A stretch of 64,000 bases of DNA from CAVUCE01 sp963739985. GTDB lineage: Bacteria > Bacteroidota > Ignavibacteria > Ignavibacteriales > Ignavibacteriaceae. The stretch lies in contig CAVUCE010000005.1 in assembly GCA_963739985.1 (NCBI GenBank), forward strand, positions 1 through 64,000. The letters are read 5' to 3'. Below are positions 1-7,910 of the stretch, one piece after another. The position numbers and the translations under genes were made by a program. Each line of letters begins with the position of its first letter. Positions within the stretch are counted from its first letter, which is position 1. The notes under the pieces were generated by a model, which was given only the letters and a program-made list of their open reading frames with translations, ran no database searches and had not been told where the DNA came from.

Positions 1-710
1 AAGAACTGGAAGAAGCACGCAAATTGCAGTTATCTATGCTTCCCCGGGACGTTCCGAAATTGCCAAATTTAGATATAGCAGTTTATATGCAGACGGCTAC
101 GGAGGTCGGCGGAGATTATTATGATTTTGCCGTCGGGCTGGACGGAACTTTAAACATAGCGCTCGGTGATGCAACCGGCCACGGTATGCAGGCGGGCACT
201 CTTGTTACTATTATGAAAGGAATATTTACTCTGGAAGCGGGTAAATGTGAAGTCATTCCTTTCTTTAACAAATCCGCTGAAGCTATAAAAGAAATAAAGC
301 TCGGCAGACTGATGATGGCGTTCGTATTTCTGAAGATAAAAGATTCGCAGCTTTCACTTTCAAACGCAGGAGTGCCGCCGGTTTATATTTATAGAAAAGA
401 TAAAAATGAAGTAGAAGAAATTGATAACAAAGGAATGCCTCTTGGCGCGATGAATAACTTTCCATACAAGGAAACAAAAACAGATTTCAAAAGCGGTGAC
501 GTGATCTTTCTTTTAAGTGACGGTTTCCCGGAACTATCAAACAATGAAAAAGAACTGTTCGGATATGAAAGAGTTAAAAAAATATTTAAAGAAATCGCAA
601 ATAATTCCGCAGAAAAAATAATTGAAAAATTAAAGAATGAAATAAAAGATTGGTCCAGCGGTAAAGTACCGGATGACGACGTTACTTTTGTGGTTATAAA
701 GATTAAGTGA
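1..710 (+). CDS. PP2C/SpoIIE-type protein phosphatase domain, C-terminal part of a tandem sensor gene (5' cut by window edge)
   Basis: The reading frame is open from the first bases of the window, so this is the C-terminal part of a longer gene. It begins in a Glu/Arg-rich coiled-coil stretch (ELEEARKLQLSMLP) and continues into a PP2C-like SpoIIE/RsbU serine phosphatase domain. The metal-binding motifs GGDYYDF, GDATGHGM, LLSDGFPE and DDDVTFVVI are all intact. In this family the domain dephosphorylates anti-sigma-factor-antagonist type partners in response to an upstream sensor domain. The next gene has the same C-terminus, nearly identical at DNA level, so the missing N-terminus is probably also a propeller/Y_Y_Y sensor; that is inference. 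The TTG at 24 is not a real start. Confidence 0.85.
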   Translation, partial: ELEEARKLQLSMLPRDVPKLPNLDIAVYMQTATEVGGDYYDFAVGLDGTLNIALGDATGHGMQAGTLVTIMKGIFTLEAGKCEVIPFFNKSAEAIKEIKLGRLMMAFVFLKIKDSQLSLSNAGVPPVYIYRKDKNEVEEIDNKGMPLGAMNNFPYKETKTDFKSGDVIFLLSDGFPELSNNEKELFGYERVKKIFKEIANNSAEKIIEKLKNEIKDWSSGKVPDDDVTFVVIKIK

Positions 711-834
711 TAGTGTCTATAGATGGATTTTCATTTCGAATCCCGCTTTAGGGGGTGAGAAATCTTTTGGTATGTTTTGAAATATATGCATCGTCCCTTC
801 TGGACTCGTTTTGATGATTGTGATTTGGTTTCAA

Positions 835-874
835 GCCGGATTACGCCAAAGGCGTCCCTACGGGAAAATCCGGC
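835..874. repeat. Compound palindrome, three-way-junction-like fold
   Basis: An outer 8-bp stem (GCCGGATT at 835-842 pairs with AATCCGGC at 867-874) encloses two adjoining small hairpins. These are ACGCC-aaa-GGCGT at 843-855 and CCC-tac-GGG at 856-864. The pieces abut with only two unpaired bases (865-866). Confidence 0.65.
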
Positions 875-984
875 CTTACAAAATGTTCCGTGCCGATGGC
901 ACTAAAGATTTAAAAAGTAAATCATTGGTTTGAAAATGTAGTCAAAAATAAATGCCAGATGCAAAGCATCGTTTCATATTGTAA

Positions 985-1004
985 CAACGGAATTTATTCC
1001 GTTG
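985..1004. repeat. Palindromic repeat, copy 1 (CAACGGAA / TTCCGTTG)
   Basis: Perfect 8-bp arms around a 4-base loop, preceded by TTCATATT and followed by GATAG, as in the copy at 1202-1221. Confidence 0.7.
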
Positions 1005-1201
1005 GATAGGAATAACAAACACATAAAAATGAGAACCGTGGGTTCGGATCATATTTGGGAAAATCCACCGTTAATACATGTTCCGAGCCTGCGGCTCTAA
1101 GAATTGATGTAATGAACGTTCAATTTCAAAAAGCTAAATTGAAATTAAATCAAGAGGCGTAGCATTGCCTGCCGGACAGGCAGGCTCAGTTCATATTATA
1201 A

Positions 1202-1221
1202 CAACGGATTTTAATCCGTTG
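1202..1221. repeat. Palindromic repeat, copy 2 (CAACGGATT / AATCCGTTG)
   Basis: Perfect 9-bp arms around a 2-base loop. The flanks (TTCATATTATAA before, GATAG after) match copy 1. A degenerate third copy lies at about 1278-1297. Confidence 0.7.
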
Positions 1222-1394
1222 GATAGAAAAAGCGAGAACAAATTATGGAGAACCGTAGGTTGACCTTTATACTACAACAACGGAATTCATTCCCTTGAAG
1301 TAAAGAAAGATCATTATGATATCTGTGAGCTATCGGCTCGGAACATATGGATAGGTTTAGCATCTTCCGTAACATTAAAAACATGTGATATAAA

Positions 1395-4300
1395 ATGAAA
1401 TATTTTTTCTTCTCTATTATTTTATTATTAAGCAGCATATACTGTCACGCTCAATCGGGGCTGCCTGCCGAGCTGCATTTTAAGCGGTTAACCGTTCAGA
1501 ATGGCCTGCCGGAAGGAACAGTTCTATCGATGATACAAGGCAAAGAAGGTTACATCTGGATGAGTACGCAGCAGGGATTGGTGCGGTATGACGGTTATCA
1601 TACCAAGGTCTATACAATGGGTATTACAGATCCTAATAAAATAAGGGTAGCCAAAATCTTCCAGGATCGAAAGGGACGGCTTTGGGTGGGTTTGCTCAGT
1701 TCGAATTCAATCTATCTTTATAACCGGCAGCAGGATCGTTTTATTCGCTGCCGTATTGATTCGTCCGCTTCTGATTCATACAATTCAAATAATATATTCG
1801 ATATCCATGAGGATAACCGGGGCCGCCTTTGGATTGCATCATATAATGCTATTAATAACACTACTTCATTTTGTTTGTTCCATCCGCAAACCGGTAACTA
1901 TCAGTGGTACGGCAAACGGGTGAGCGGGAAAAATCACATAAATGCATCTGCTCTTTTTGCCGAATTACAGGATGCTTCCGGAAACATCTGGCTAAGCTCC
2001 ACCAACGGGTTGTATGAGTTCAACGAAAATAATCATTCCTTTACCGGTTATTTAACAACTCCTGATTCGGCGAAGCAAAAAGGATTTGTCGGTATAACGG
2101 AAGACTCCACTCGCCCGGATTATCTTTGGTTGACCAATACTCATTACCAATCATTTAACGGATCAATCGATTTTTACACACAGAAAGGTCTTTGGCGTTT
2201 TAATACAAAGACCGATTCCGCTGTTGCTTTTTACCACGATCCCCATAACCCTTACAGCATTGCCGGCGACACTGTCTTTAAGGTATTTAACGACCGCAGC
2301 CACCGGTTATGGATCGGCACAGAAAGAGGATTGTCGTTATATAATCCCGCTAAAAATAATTTCACCAACTATTATCCGAAAGAAAAACCATTCGGAAATA
2401 ATGATGCCGTCATCGACATCCTCGAAGATAAAGCGGGTAATTTCTGGTGCCAGACCGGATTCGGCCTGCTTTATTTTAATACCTGCACCCGCACATTTAC
2501 CCGCATTACCGCCGATCCAAAACAGTCCGATGGATTGATCTTAAATAATTGGAATCACACGTTGATGCTGGATAATAACGGTACGCTGTGGTTCGCTGTT
2601 CAACAACTTGGGGTTCAATGGATTAATCACCGGCGTTCCGGTTTTGTTCAGTACAGTAATAATCCCGGAGCTTTGCATTATTTCCCCGGAGGCACGGTTT
2701 CGCCACATCAATTATATGGATTTGCCAAAGCCTCCGACGGCACGGTTTGGATCGGAGCTGAACACGGGTTATATCACTGGCGTCCCGGAACGGATTCCTT
2801 CACGGCAATCAAATTCTGGAAAGGCAAGGCAGCTAACCCAAATGCAGGTCCAGTGATGGTAGATAATACGGGTAAGATTTGGTTTGGCGGCGGTAATAAC
2901 GGAGATTATGGCCTGGATTGCTATGTTCCGCGCACCGGGAAAACTACCTATTACCGGTCTAACAAAAATGATTCAACCTCTCTCAGCAACAATGATATCA
3001 ATTGTATTTACCAGGATCATTCGGGGAATATATGGGTGGGAACAAACGGAAGCGGTATATGTAAACTTGATCCTGAAACGGGGAAATTTACCCGCTATCC
3101 TTATATTCGAAACAATTTATTTAATCGTAGCAATCACGGGGCACTGGATGATGACCAGGCGTACTATATTTTTGAAGACAAGAACAGTACGCTTTGGGTT
3201 GGAACCAACACAGGGAGCCTTAACCGGTTCAACCGGAAAACCGGTACATTTACTTCCTATCTAGGAATAGCTCCCGGTTTCTACACCATACTAAGCATTA
3301 AAGAAGGTCCCCAAAACGATTTATGGGTCGGCACTTATGACGGCGGGTTCTTCCGGTTTGATCCCAGGACAAACCGGGTGCAACGGTTTACGGAAAACAA
3401 CGGCTTGCTGTATAACGGTGCTTTTGCCATTCTCAGAGACGGCCGCAACAATTTATGGTTACCTTCATTTAGAGGCATTTCCATATTCAACCCGAAAACC
3501 GGTAAGGTACGAAACCTCACCGGTGCCGACGGACTTCCCGGAAGCAATTTTACTTTTGGCCTTAAAGTCAGCAGCAGTCAATTTCTTTTTAGCTGCGATA
3601 ATGGATTTATTTCGGTCAATCCGGAGGACTTCATCCCCGATGCCCATACACCCGTTGTGCATATTCAATCGGCAGCCTTTACCATTCCCGGCAGCCGGCC
3701 CATGCGGGATTCAACCATCATAGCCTTTGGCAAGAAAAATATCAAACTCACTTATAATGAAAACAGGCTCACATTCAGGTATGTAGGACTGTATTACCAA
3801 AATGCTGACCTGGTGCACTATTCCTACAAGCTGGATGGATATGATAAAAGCTGGATTAAAGCCGGAACACAGCGAAAGGCCGTGTATACCAATCTCTCAC
3901 CCGGGACCTACACCTTTCACGTAAAGGCAGCTAACCCTGACGGAGTATGGAGCACAGATAATCCATCCCTGGTTATTATCATTAATCCGCCCTGGTGGAA
4001 AACCAATTGGGCTTATTCATTTTACGGATTGTTCTTAATTCTTGGAATTATTATCGCAGACCGGATACAAAGACGTCGGGTTGTGAAAAGAGAACGTGAA
4101 CGTGCAGAGCTAAAGCGAAAAACACAGGAACTGGAAGAAGCGCGCAGACTTCAGCTTTCTATGCTTCCGGAATCTGTTCCGAAATTGCCAAATTTAGATA
4201 TAGCAGTTTATATGCAGACGGCTACGGAGGTCGGCGGAGATTATTATGATTTTGCCGTCGGGCTGGACGGAACTTTAAACATAGCGCTCGGCGATGCAAC

Positions 4301-4835
4301 CGGCCACGGTATGCAGGCCGGCACGCTTGTTACTATTATGAAAGGAATCTTTACACTGGAAGCCGGGAATAATGAAGTGATTCCGTTCTTTAATAAATCC
4401 GTTGATGCAATAAAAGAAATTAAGCTCGGCAGACTTATGATGGCGTTTGTTTTTCTGAAAATAAAAGATTCACGGCTTTCACTTTCAAATGCGGGAGTGC
4501 CTCCTGTTTATATTTTTAGAAAAGATAAAAACGAAGTTGAAGAAATTGATAACAAGGGAATGCCTCTAGGCGCGATGAGTAATTTTCCTTACAAAGAAAC
4601 AAAAACAGAACTCAACAAAGGCGATGTTATTTACCTTTTGAGCGATGGTTTTCCGGAATTATCGAACAATGAAAAAGAAATGTATGGTTATGAAAGTGTT
4701 AAAAAAATATTTAAAGAAATCGCAAATAATTCCGCAGAAAAAATAATTGAAAAATTAAAGAATGAAATAAAAGATTGGTCCAGCGGTAAAGTACCGGATG
4801 ACGACGTTACTTTTGTGGTTATAAAAGTAAAATAA
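1395..4835 (+). CDS. Two-component-type propeller sensor fused to PP2C/SpoIIE phosphatase
   Basis: A 1146-residue membrane sensor-phosphatase. The order of parts is: signal peptide (about 1-20, ending CHAQ); many Reg_prop propeller repeats (about 27-770, with the recurring pattern G.iWvGT..GL...); a Y_Y_Y Ig-like domain (about 775-863, YSYKLDGYDKSW); one membrane helix (about 870-890); a charged coiled coil (about 892-920); and a SpoIIE/RsbU phosphatase (about 921-1146) with GGDYYDF at about 947, GDATGHG at about 966, SDGFPE at about 1081 and DDDVTF at about 1134. In hybrid regulators of this family the propeller and Y_Y_Y domain sense a ligand in the periplasm; here a phosphatase replaces the histidine kinase. 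The propeller part is much richer in G+C (30 of 60 at 2461-2520) than the phosphatase end (18 of 60 at 4741-4800). Confidence 0.92.
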   Translation: MKYFFFSIILLLSSIYCHAQSGLPAELHFKRLTVQNGLPEGTVLSMIQGKEGYIWMSTQQGLVRYDGYHTKVYTMGITDPNKIRVAKIFQDRKGRLWVGLLSSNSIYLYNRQQDRFIRCRIDSSASDSYNSNNIFDIHEDNRGRLWIASYNAINNTTSFCLFHPQTGNYQWYGKRVSGKNHINASALFAELQDASGNIWLSSTNGLYEFNENNHSFTGYLTTPDSAKQKGFVGITEDSTRPDYLWLTNTHYQSFNGSIDFYTQKGLWRFNTKTDSAVAFYHDPHNPYSIAGDTVFKVFNDRSHRLWIGTERGLSLYNPAKNNFTNYYPKEKPFGNNDAVIDILEDKAGNFWCQTGFGLLYFNTCTRTFTRITADPKQSDGLILNNWNHTLMLDNNGTLWFAVQQLGVQWINHRRSGFVQYSNNPGALHYFPGGTVSPHQLYGFAKASDGTVWIGAEHGLYHWRPGTDSFTAIKFWKGKAANPNAGPVMVDNTGKIWFGGGNNGDYGLDCYVPRTGKTTYYRSNKNDSTSLSNNDINCIYQDHSGNIWVGTNGSGICKLDPETGKFTRYPYIRNNLFNRSNHGALDDDQAYYIFEDKNSTLWVGTNTGSLNRFNRKTGTFTSYLGIAPGFYTILSIKEGPQNDLWVGTYDGGFFRFDPRTNRVQRFTENNGLLYNGAFAILRDGRNNLWLPSFRGISIFNPKTGKVRNLTGADGLPGSNFTFGLKVSSSQFLFSCDNGFISVNPEDFIPDAHTPVVHIQSAAFTIPGSRPMRDSTIIAFGKKNIKLTYNENRLTFRYVGLYYQNADLVHYSYKLDGYDKSWIKAGTQRKAVYTNLSPGTYTFHVKAANPDGVWSTDNPSLVIIINPPWWKTNWAYSFYGLFLILGIIIADRIQRRRVVKRERERAELKRKTQELEEARRLQLSMLPESVPKLPNLDIAVYMQTATEVGGDYYDFAVGLDGTLNIALGDATGHGMQAGTLVTIMKGIFTLEAGNNEVIPFFNKSVDAIKEIKLGRLMMAFVFLKIKDSRLSLSNAGVPPVYIFRKDKNEVEEIDNKGMPLGAMSNFPYKETKTELNKGDVIYLLSDGFPELSNNEKEMYGYESVKKIFKEIANNSAEKIIEKLKNEIKDWSSGKVPDDDVTFVVIKVK
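4126..4825 (+). repeat. Direct repeat of positions 1-700 (phosphatase-domain coding sequence)
   Basis: The two tandem genes align without gaps at an offset of exactly 4125 bases. Two blocks are identical: 51-166 with 4176-4291 (116 bp) and 573-700 with 4698-4825 (128 bp). The middle (about 167-572) carries many scattered, mostly silent differences. Confidence 0.9.
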
Positions 4836-4877
4836 TAATTGTCTTTTTATTTAAATAACGATATAGAATAAACTTAA

Positions 4878-5549
4878 ATGACTTTTGCAGCCAAAGCAGT
4901 AAAATTTTTTTTAGAGCTCGAAATTCCCGATAATCTACCGGAAGAAATAGAAATTATAAATCCATACGAAAGCCAAACAATAAAAGAGATTACTAAAAGC
5001 TTCTTTAAAAAATATTATAATGATAATAATCCAAGAATATTTATTTTCGGTATAAATCCGGGAAGATTTGGCGCGGGAACAACCGGAATCGGATTTACTG
5101 ATCCAGTAGCACTTAGAGAATTTTGCAGAATAGAAAATAATCTTGGAAATAAAAGAGAACTTTCCAGTCAATTTGTATATGATTTTATAAATGCGTTTGG
5201 CGGTCCGGATAAATTTTATTCCAAATTTTTTATCTCGGCAGTTTATCCTATGGCGTTGGTAAAGGACGGCAAAAATTATAATTATTACAATGACAAAACA
5301 ATTTATGATAGTTTGCGGAATGATATAATTGATTTAATGAAAAAACAAATTGAATTGGGCGCTAAAACAGATTACGCTATCAGTCTGGGAAAAAAGAATG
5401 CAGGGTATCTTAAAGAGATAAATAAAGAATTAAATTATTTTGAAAAGATAATTACTCTGGATCATCCGCGATTTATAATGCAGTACCGTAGAAAAAAACT
5501 CGAAGAATACATTAATAAATATCTCACCGTATTAAAGACAGCTATTTAA
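4878..5549 (+). CDS. SMUG2-like uracil-DNA glycosylase family protein (DUF4918)
   Basis: A 223-residue protein that I assign to the DUF4918 / SMUG2 branch of the uracil-DNA glycosylase superfamily, which removes damaged or deaminated bases from DNA. The active-site loop reads GINPGRFGAGTTGIGFTDP, and a second motif near the C-terminus, LDHPRFIMQYR, fits the His-containing motif 2 of the SMUG group. It has no signal peptide and so is cytoplasmic. Its stop codon overlaps the stop of the convergent homoserine dehydrogenase gene by 4 bases (5546-5549). The exact base preference cannot be read from the sequence. Confidence 0.8.
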   Translation: MTFAAKAVKFFLELEIPDNLPEEIEIINPYESQTIKEITKSFFKKYYNDNNPRIFIFGINPGRFGAGTTGIGFTDPVALREFCRIENNLGNKRELSSQFVYDFINAFGGPDKFYSKFFISAVYPMALVKDGKNYNYYNDKTIYDSLRNDIIDLMKKQIELGAKTDYAISLGKKNAGYLKEINKELNYFEKIITLDHPRFIMQYRRKKLEEYINKYLTVLKTAI

Positions 5550-6598
5550 TAAGATGCAATTGTAAGAAGATCGTTAATAACTCCATAGGCTGTATCATAA
5601 ATATCAGGATCATTTTCCACAATCGAAATCGAATGCATTAAGTCTGTTTGAATATTTAATATCGAACTGCTTAAATCAATCTTAGAAAACGGGTGATCGA
5701 CAGAAAGTTCTTTTAACTTAACCGAAGCTTTTAGCTTACCATTTTCATATTGTGAACTGCAAACTATTTTTAATCTATTGCCTTTTCTAAGAGCATCTTG
5801 TGCTTGATTTATTGTAACATTTGCAATTCCTTCTCTTTCAACATCAAACGGGGTAATATCCGCTTTCATTAAAGCGTTAGAAAGAACTGCTATTTTAGCT
5901 GCTGCATCCCAGCCTTCAATATCGTTTTCCGGATTAGCTTCCGCAAATCCTTCAGCCTGAGCAATTTTAACGGCTTCATCAAAAGACTCACCTTTTTCAA
6001 GTTGAGATAAAATATAATTTGTAGTCGAATTCAAAATTCCCGAAATACTTAAAACTTCACATCCAATTAAAGATGATTTTGCCATATTAAAAATCGGTGC
6101 TCCGTCCATAACCGACGATTCAAATAAAAATTTCCTATTGTTTTTTTCGGATAATTCTTTCAATTCTCTATAAGCAAAAGCTGCAGTACCTTTATTAGCC
6201 GTTACAACATGTTTATTTCTTAACAAAGCATTTCGAACATAAGAAACTGCCGGTTCGCCTTTTTCTTTTATCGAAAGAGTTGAAAGCTCAACTAAGATAT
6301 CGTAATCCAGATTATCAACAGCTTTTATACTCGAGATATTTGTAATGTCGCGATTATCTGATGAAAAGACTCTGTTATTATTGTAATCATCTAATGCTCT
6401 TAATAAATCTATTCCAGCATCATTTTCAATTGAACCGTGAGATTTTGTAAAAATTCCTATTACATCCGGATTGTAATTTTTAAGTGCTGGAAATTTTTTC
6501 TTTTCTGCAGAAAATATTTCAATAACCTTTTTACCTACGTTACCGAATCCGATAAATAATAAACGCTGATTTTTAATATCAGAATGAATCATAATCAA
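5546..6598 (-). CDS. hom: Homoserine dehydrogenase
   Basis: Reduces aspartate semialdehyde to homoserine for threonine and methionine synthesis. The 350-residue protein has an N-terminal NAD(P) fold with GFGNVG at about 17-22, the VVTANKG segment, and the substrate/catalytic region NPENDIEGWDAAAK. It has no C-terminal ACT domain, so it is the short form, probably not allosterically feedback-controlled by threonine through ACT. Its start overlaps the stop of the upstream aminotransferase gene by 4 bases, which suggests translational coupling. The initiator could be the first or third codon (M-I-M). Confidence 0.93.
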   Translation of the reverse strand: MIMIHSDIKNQRLLFIGFGNVGKKVIEIFSAEKKKFPALKNYNPDVIGIFTKSHGSIENDAGIDLLRALDDYNNNRVFSSDNRDITNISSIKAVDNLDYDILVELSTLSIKEKGEPAVSYVRNALLRNKHVVTANKGTAAFAYRELKELSEKNNRKFLFESSVMDGAPIFNMAKSSLIGCEVLSISGILNSTTNYILSQLEKGESFDEAVKIAQAEGFAEANPENDIEGWDAAAKIAVLSNALMKADITPFDVEREGIANVTINQAQDALRKGNRLKIVCSSQYENGKLKASVKLKELSVDHPFSKIDLSSSILNIQTDLMHSISIVENDPDIYDTAYGVINDLLTIASY

Positions 6599-7839
6599 GC
6601 ATTCTTTGTAATATTTTTAACTTCTTCAATAACTCGATTTACTTCATCTATTGTATTGTACATTGAAAATCCCATGCGTGTAAGACCGCCTTTTTCAGAT
6701 AGACCTAGCAATTCAACTGGTTTGATCGCATAAAAATGTCCGTCCCACGCACAGATTCCTTTTTCGCCTAATTGGGTACAAACTTCATCCGGCATCATTC
6801 CATTAATTGTAAAAGAAATTGTAGGCGCTCTATGTTTGTTGTCGAAAGGAAGACCGTAAATTTCTAGGCTGCTAATTTTTTTCAAACCGCTATACAAAGC
6901 TGCCGCAAGTTCAAATTCATAATTATGAATTAAATTAATCGCGCTTATAATTTTTTCCTGTCTGCTCTCCCCTTTTCCTATTTCGGAAATAAAATTAATT
7001 GCCGCTGTAACACCTGCCAGAGCCGCATGATTTTGTGTTCCTGTTTCAATTTTGTATGGCGCTATTTGAGATTGTGTTCTTAAAGAATCTGTTTGTAGGC
7101 TATCTAAAACACCTTCTTTAGAATAAAGAATGCCAACGTGCGGACCATAAAATTTGTACGCCGAGCAAAGTAAAAAATCTACATCTAACTTTTTAACATC
7201 GATTGAAAAATGCGGTGCGTAATGTACGGCATCTACTAAAAGCAAAGCATTATACTTATAAGTTAATTTTCTTATTCGCTCAATATCATTTACAGTTCCA
7301 AAAGCATTTGAAGCAAAGCCGACTGCAACCAGCCTTGTTCTCTCACTTATTTTATTTTCTAAATCTTTATAATCAAGTGTACAATCTGCGTGAATGTTAA
7401 TTTCCTTAACAATTATTCCGTTCTCTCTTAAGTTCAGCCAGGGTCCACGGTTAGATTCATGGTCCAGCTGAGAGATTAAAATTTCATCTCCGGGATTTAA
7501 GCTTCGTAAAATTGCTTTGCTTAAAGAGAAATTTAAAGTTGTCATATTAGCGCCGAAGGAAATGTTTTCTTCGCTTTCGGCACCTAAAAAATCTGCAACG
7601 GCTTTACGGGCATCCGAAATAACTTTATCTGTTTCCCGGGTTGTTATAAAATTTCCGTGTGTATTGGAATTAGAGTTTTTGTAATAATCCGAAATTGAAT
7701 CAATTACAGGCTGCGGAACCTGAGTGCCGCCGGGTCCATCTAGATAAATTAAATTATTCCCGTTATGTTTTCTTTGTAACGACGGAAATTCATTTCTCTT
7801 TTCAAGTAAAACATTAATTTCTTGATCGGATATCTTCAT
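6595..7839 (-). CDS. Class V aminotransferase / cysteine desulfurase-like protein (VC1184-type)
   Basis: A 414-residue PLP enzyme of the aminotransferase class V fold. The N-terminal YLDGPGGTQVP motif is typical of the cysteine-desulfurase-like VC1184 subfamily rather than of IscS or SufS. Visible active-site residues are H127 (SQLDHESN), D203 (LLVDAVHY) and the Schiff-base lysine K229 (SAYKFYGPHVG). The reaction of this subfamily is not settled, so cysteine desulfurase is only a family label. It is the first gene of a two-gene unit with homoserine dehydrogenase (4-base overlap), which hints at a role in aspartate-family or sulfur amino-acid metabolism; that is inference. Confidence 0.8.
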   Translation of the reverse strand: MKISDQEINVLLEKRNEFPSLQRKHNGNNLIYLDGPGGTQVPQPVIDSISDYYKNSNSNTHGNFITTRETDKVISDARKAVADFLGAESEENISFGANMTTLNFSLSKAILRSLNPGDEILISQLDHESNRGPWLNLRENGIIVKEINIHADCTLDYKDLENKISERTRLVAVGFASNAFGTVNDIERIRKLTYKYNALLLVDAVHYAPHFSIDVKKLDVDFLLCSAYKFYGPHVGILYSKEGVLDSLQTDSLRTQSQIAPYKIETGTQNHAALAGVTAAINFISEIGKGESRQEKIISAINLIHNYEFELAAALYSGLKKISSLEIYGLPFDNKHRAPTISFTINGMMPDEVCTQLGEKGICAWDGHFYAIKPVELLGLSEKGGLTRMGFSMYNTIDEVNRVIEEVKNITKNA

Positions 7840-7867
7840 ATAAATTCTCTCTTTTTTTTATAGCAAT

Positions 7868-7882
7868 GACAAGTTGCGACTT
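7868..7882. repeat. Dispersed repeat GACAAGTTGCGACTT
   Basis: Bases 7868-7881 are the exact reverse complement of 43975-43988, inside the longer near-palindrome upstream of htpG (43970-43989). It lies just upstream of the class V aminotransferase gene. Confidence 0.6.
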
Positions 7883-7910
7883 ATTACTAAATAATGTTGT
7901 AATAATTTTT

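Larger units (their letters stand above)
711..1394. repeat. 684-bp spacer packed with short palindromic repeats
   Basis: No convincing gene lies between the two tandem phosphatase genes. The spacer holds several hairpin-forming motifs: a compound palindrome (835-874), GTGCC/GGCAC near 890-903, CAACGGAA/TTCCGTTG (985-1004), GAGCC/GGCTC near 1085-1098, a GCCTG/CAGGC element near 1168-1183, CAACGGATT/AATCCGTTG (1202-1221), a decayed third copy near 1278-1297, and GAGC/GGCTC near 1327-1340. The phrases TTCATATT, TAACAACGG and CCGTTGGATAG recur in the same order around 974-1008 and 1190-1225. This suggests two copies of one element about 217 bp apart. Confidence 0.7.

Noticed and set aside
711..1394. 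Remnant transposase or IS in the spacer
   Set aside because: No frame of useful length or transposase motif is visible; the spacer consists of short palindromes only.
2224..3723. Several forward frames of 80-130 codons inside the sensor-phosphatase gene
   Set aside because: They are in other frames of a gene with clear domain content throughout and have no ribosome-binding sites or recognisable motifs.
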